From contig JACVIW010000034.1 in the NCBI GenBank assembly GCA_015711695.1, forward strand, positions 1-14,176: 14,176 nucleotides of DNA. The letters run 5' to 3'. Below the pieces are notes generated by a model. That model was not told the origin of the DNA. It searched no databases and saw only the letters and a list, made by a program, of their open reading frames with translations. This document shows, one piece after another, positions 13,191 through 14,176 of this stretch. Source of the DNA: Candidatus Geohydrothermomicrobium daggyaiense (GTDB lineage: Bacteria > Actinomycetota > Geothermincolia > Fen-727 > JACVIW01). Position 1 is the stretch's first letter. Every line of letters starts with the position of its first letter. The position numbers and the translations under genes are program-made.

Positions 13191-14176
13191 TTAATCCATG
13201 CTCTTAAGCTTTCGAATAGAACTTTTCCTTCTATCGGATTCTCTGCGGTTTTCCCTTCGCATCGCAAGCGGAATACATCCAATCACATCTCTCGCTATCA
13301 TACCCTCGGTCGCATTCAAAGCAGCAGATAAATCCGCGGCGTGTCCATGTATAAAAGCTCCCGCCGCCGCAGCGTCAAATACCGGGAGACCACGGGCAAC
13401 AAAAGCGGCAACACATCCGGTGAGTACGTCCCCCATGCCAGCGGACGCCATCCCAGGGTTTCCCGAGGAATTAACATATAACCTGCCCGCTGGTTCAGCG
13501 ATTAAAGTCCCCGCCCCCTTCAAAACAACCACGCACTTCCAGTCATGAGCAGCCTTTAAAGCGGTCGATACTCTGTCCGCTTGAACTTCTCCGGGAGAAA
13601 TTCCCATGAGTCTCGCCATTTCACCGGGGTGAGGTGTAATAATTGTATCCTGTTTTCTTTCTGAGAGAATCTCTGTAGATCCCACAAGAGCGTTCAATCC
13701 GTCTGCGTCGAGAACCACGGGTTTTTGCGCTTTCTGAAGAATTTCCCTGACAAACTCCACCGCCTCAGTATCCCTGCCAAGACCCGGACCAATTGCCATT
13801 ACGTCGAATTTGTTAACGCTTTCCAAAACGGGTCCCACCGCCTTAACAGACAAGGACCCTCTGCCTGTATCCGGAAGCGGCATGCTCATCACTTCAGTGA
13901 GCTTTACTTCCATTATGAGGTTAAGGCTTTCGGGAATACCCGCTGTCACAACACCCGCACCAGCCCTCAGGCACGCCTGCGCGCAAAGCGCGACTGCCCC
14001 AGTCAGCCCGGTCGACCCGCCTATGACCAGAACTCTCCCGCAACTGCCTTTGTGAGCATCAGGCGCTCTAACCGGAAGAATGTCAAGGACAAAACCCTCG
14101 TCGAGTAGGTAGATCCTTGATTCTGCAACCTTTTCAATGAGGTTTTCAGGAATGCCTATATCAACGATCTCAAGTT
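13191..14176 (-). CDS. nnr: Bifunctional NAD(P)H-hydrate repair enzyme Nnr, 5' end cut by window edge
   Basis: Nnr repairs damaged NADHX and NADPHX: an N-terminal epimerase domain (YjeF_N) and a C-terminal ADP/ATP-dependent dehydratase (YjeF_C). The frame is open to the right edge. LEIVDIGIPENLIEKV and IYLLDEGFVLDILP are the end of the epimerase domain and linker. The dehydratase then begins HKGSCGRVLVIGGSTGLTGA and continues with VMAIGPGLGRD, VVLDADGLNAL, TIITPHPGEMARLMG, VVVLKGAG and the nucleotide/catalytic loop GNPGMASAGMGDVLTG. That loop has Ala-Gly-Met where most homologues have Gly-Gly-Thr/Ser. The C-terminal tail is very basic (RRENRRESDRRKSSIRKLKS). About 329 codons are visible of an expected ~500. 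It appears to head the nnr-alr unit. Confidence 0.96.
   Translation of the reverse strand, partial: LEIVDIGIPENLIEKVAESRIYLLDEGFVLDILPVRAPDAHKGSCGRVLVIGGSTGLTGAVALCAQACLRAGAGVVTAGIPESLNLIMEVKLTEVMSMPLPDTGRGSLSVKAVGPVLESVNKFDVMAIGPGLGRDTEAVEFVREILQKAQKPVVLDADGLNALVGSTEILSERKQDTIITPHPGEMARLMGISPGEVQADRVSTALKAAHDWKCVVVLKGAGTLIAEPAGRLYVNSSGNPGMASAGMGDVLTGCVAAFVARGLPVFDAAAAGAFIHGHAADLSAALNATEGMIARDVIGCIPLAMRRENRRESDRRKSSIRKLKSMD

Overview
This window looks like a contiguous piece of a bacterial chromosome. Every convincing gene lies on the minus strand, so the natural reading order runs from the right end to the left. Composition is mid-GC, and GTG and TTG starts are fairly common. The core order nnr - alr - ... 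- tsaE - tsaB - rimI - tsaD - ... - groES - groEL is the arrangement I know from Actinobacteria, and in part from Firmicutes and neighbouring phyla. With the HrcA/CIRCE heat-shock operator, a type-4 uracil-DNA glycosylase and a nylon-hydrolase-type P1 peptidase, it suggests a deep-branching Gram-positive-lineage anaerobe. That placement is inference and is weakly held.

Right segment (about 9.78-14.18 kb). A 5'-truncated bifunctional NAD(P)H-hydrate repair enzyme (nnr) is followed by an unannotated 55-aa ORF whose stop overlaps the alr start as ATGA, and then by alanine racemase (alr). The ~550-bp gap after alr is not empty. It holds the remains, or recoded forms, of two small genes: a Cys-x-Cys / Cys-x-x-Cys protein interrupted by an in-frame TGA, and a ~76-aa protein split by a one-base shift at a run of six T. 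Next comes a CCA-adding-enzyme homologue with a degenerate nucleotidyltransferase head and an intact HD domain. A rho-independent terminator follows it.

Middle segment (about 4.4-9.65 kb). A P1-family self-cleaving peptidase and a nitroreductase form a pair. An AT-rich gap containing a TTAA palindrome precedes a small FmdB-type zinc-ribbon protein. A reasonable sigma-70-type promoter then precedes a tight cluster: type-4 uracil-DNA glycosylase, tsaE, tsaB, rimI, tsaD. TsaB, TsaD and TsaE form the complex that transfers threonylcarbamoyl to tRNA A37 (t6A). RimI is the ribosomal-protein/N-terminal acetyltransferase usually found in this cluster.

Left segment (1-4.35 kb). Glycerol kinase (glpK) follows tsaD after 27 bp with a strong ribosome-binding site. 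After a ~390-bp gap comes a FAD-dependent oxidoreductase of the geranylgeranyl-reductase-like type. The groES-groEL operon then begins behind a textbook promoter with a perfect CIRCE inverted repeat, and groEL runs off the left edge.

I see no mobile element, CRISPR array, tRNA or rRNA, and no clear new multigene system. The observations most worth checking are the nucleotidyltransferase-dead HD protein and the three overlooked small ORFs around alr, including the TGA and homopolymer interruptions.
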